From positions 97,434,485-97,498,484 of the forward strand of contig CM043971.1 of the NCBI GenBank assembly GCA_014529385.2: a DNA stretch of 64,000 bases, given 5' to 3'. Positions within the stretch are counted from its first letter, which is position 1, and every line of letters begins with the position of its first letter. The DNA is from Adiantum capillus-veneris. Taxonomy: Eukaryota; Streptophyta; Polypodiopsida; Polypodiales; Pteridaceae. Of this stretch, positions 63,608 through 64,000 are shown one piece after another. Below the pieces are notes generated by a model. It ran no database searches. It was not told where the DNA came from and saw only the letters and a program-made list of their open reading frames with translations. Made by a program: the position numbers and the translations under genes.

Positions 63608-64000
63608 ATGGATCACACCAATAACCAAGAGAGTAGAATGAACATTGATAACTTTGATTTTGCCATGAAGCTGTTAATGATGATGCCCCCATGTTTGTTA
63701 ATTATCTTGTCACTAGGTTGCAACAAGCTATGGGCAACCCCGCTTTGCAAGCCTCAGTTACTCAACAACTTCGTGCTTATGGGATTTCCTTTCCCCTCCA
63801 AGAGGAGAGGGATCTTAGGAGGCCTCTTGATGAGATCCCAAAAGAAGACTCTCTCCCATACGAGAGGAGGAATCCAAAGATCAAGAAAGTAATGAATCCC
63901 TAAATTCCTCCAAAGACGCGGCTCCACTAAGAAGGCGGACTAAACGATTGCCAACTCCTCCCAAGAGGAAACGGTTAACCCATAGTCCTTCTCCTCATCA
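63608..64000 (+). pseudogene. gag: Gag start of the second gypsy-4 unit (cut by window end)
   Basis: ATG at 63608 (M-D-H-T-N-N-Q-E-S-R-M), frame lost near 63665 and continued in 63691-63903 (F-V-N-Y-L-V-T-R-L-Q-Q-A-M-G-N). Matches the gag start at 56231 closely, including the later frame breaks. The rest lies outside the window. Confidence 0.85.

Larger units (their letters stand above)
53972..64000 (+). mobile_element. Gypsy-4: decayed relative of gypsy-3 in LTR-internal-LTR-internal array
   Basis: Plus-strand LTR (53972-55828), primer site, broken gag-pol, polypurine tract and second LTR (61230-63036). The second LTR is followed not by flanking DNA but by another primer site, leader and gag start that run off the window. 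Two units thus share the middle LTR. Coding is broken throughout, and the RT catalytic box is deleted. The family is that of gypsy-3: same ends, primer, polypurine tract and protein words. Confidence 0.9.

Overview
The window looks like nuclear DNA from a large, repeat-rich plant genome. It contains plant-type LTR retrotransposons of both Ty3/gypsy and Ty1/copia type, L1-like LINE pieces whose ORF1 has a DUF4283-like region, a CACTA (En/Spm) transposase remnant, long (GA)n, (CT)n and (TG)n microsatellites, and a decayed pentatricopeptide-repeat (PPR) locus. The PPR wording (ACILKACG, KAQKVLEEL, VSWNAL) recalls seed-free vascular plants such as ferns, but that is a guess. I see no intact host gene, rRNA, tRNA or CRISPR array. 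Almost everything recognisable is a transposable element, and several insertions can be placed to the base by their target-site duplications (TSDs).

Layout. 1-3.6 kb: microsatellites and a 5'-truncated LINE with a 16-bp TSD. 3627-17225: a 13.6-kb minus-strand Ty3/gypsy element (gypsy-1) with TSD GATGG and a tRNA-Asp primer site. Its order is gag, zinc knuckles, PR, RT, RNase H, IN, then a second aspartic-protease-like domain, a W-x-P-[KR] repeat region and an acidic ORF. 17.4-26.8 kb: a decayed antisense PPR locus, split by a Ty1/copia element (21187-26789, TSD TGTTA) whose 1292-residue gag-pol is uninterrupted but has YVND in place of the YVDD catalytic box. 29.4-33.6 kb: a gag-only gypsy deletion derivative (gypsy-2). 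34.6-39.7 kb: a CACTA transposase remnant joined in frame to the start of a LINE endonuclease. 39.77-40.69 kb: a retroposed segment with 19-bp direct repeats. 41.8-43.9 kb: LINE 3' ends, a perfect 21-bp hairpin and dense microsatellites.

44.1-53.7 kb: an old plus-strand copia remnant is split by a very young minus-strand chromovirus-like gypsy element (gypsy-3, 44531-53433, TSD ATGGC). Its two ~1.59-kb LTRs differ at about three positions, yet its single-frame gag-pol has three in-frame stops. 53972-64000: an older, decayed relative on the plus strand (gypsy-4), arranged LTR-internal-LTR-internal and running off the window end.

How it fits together. This is a nested transposon landscape; the order of insertion can be read from what interrupts what. 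The most unusual observation is in gypsy-1: besides a retropepsin before RT (D-G-G-A active site), it has a second retropepsin-like domain after integrase with a canonical D-T-G-A site, a downstream L-G-R-T motif, and then four W-x-P-[KR] motifs.
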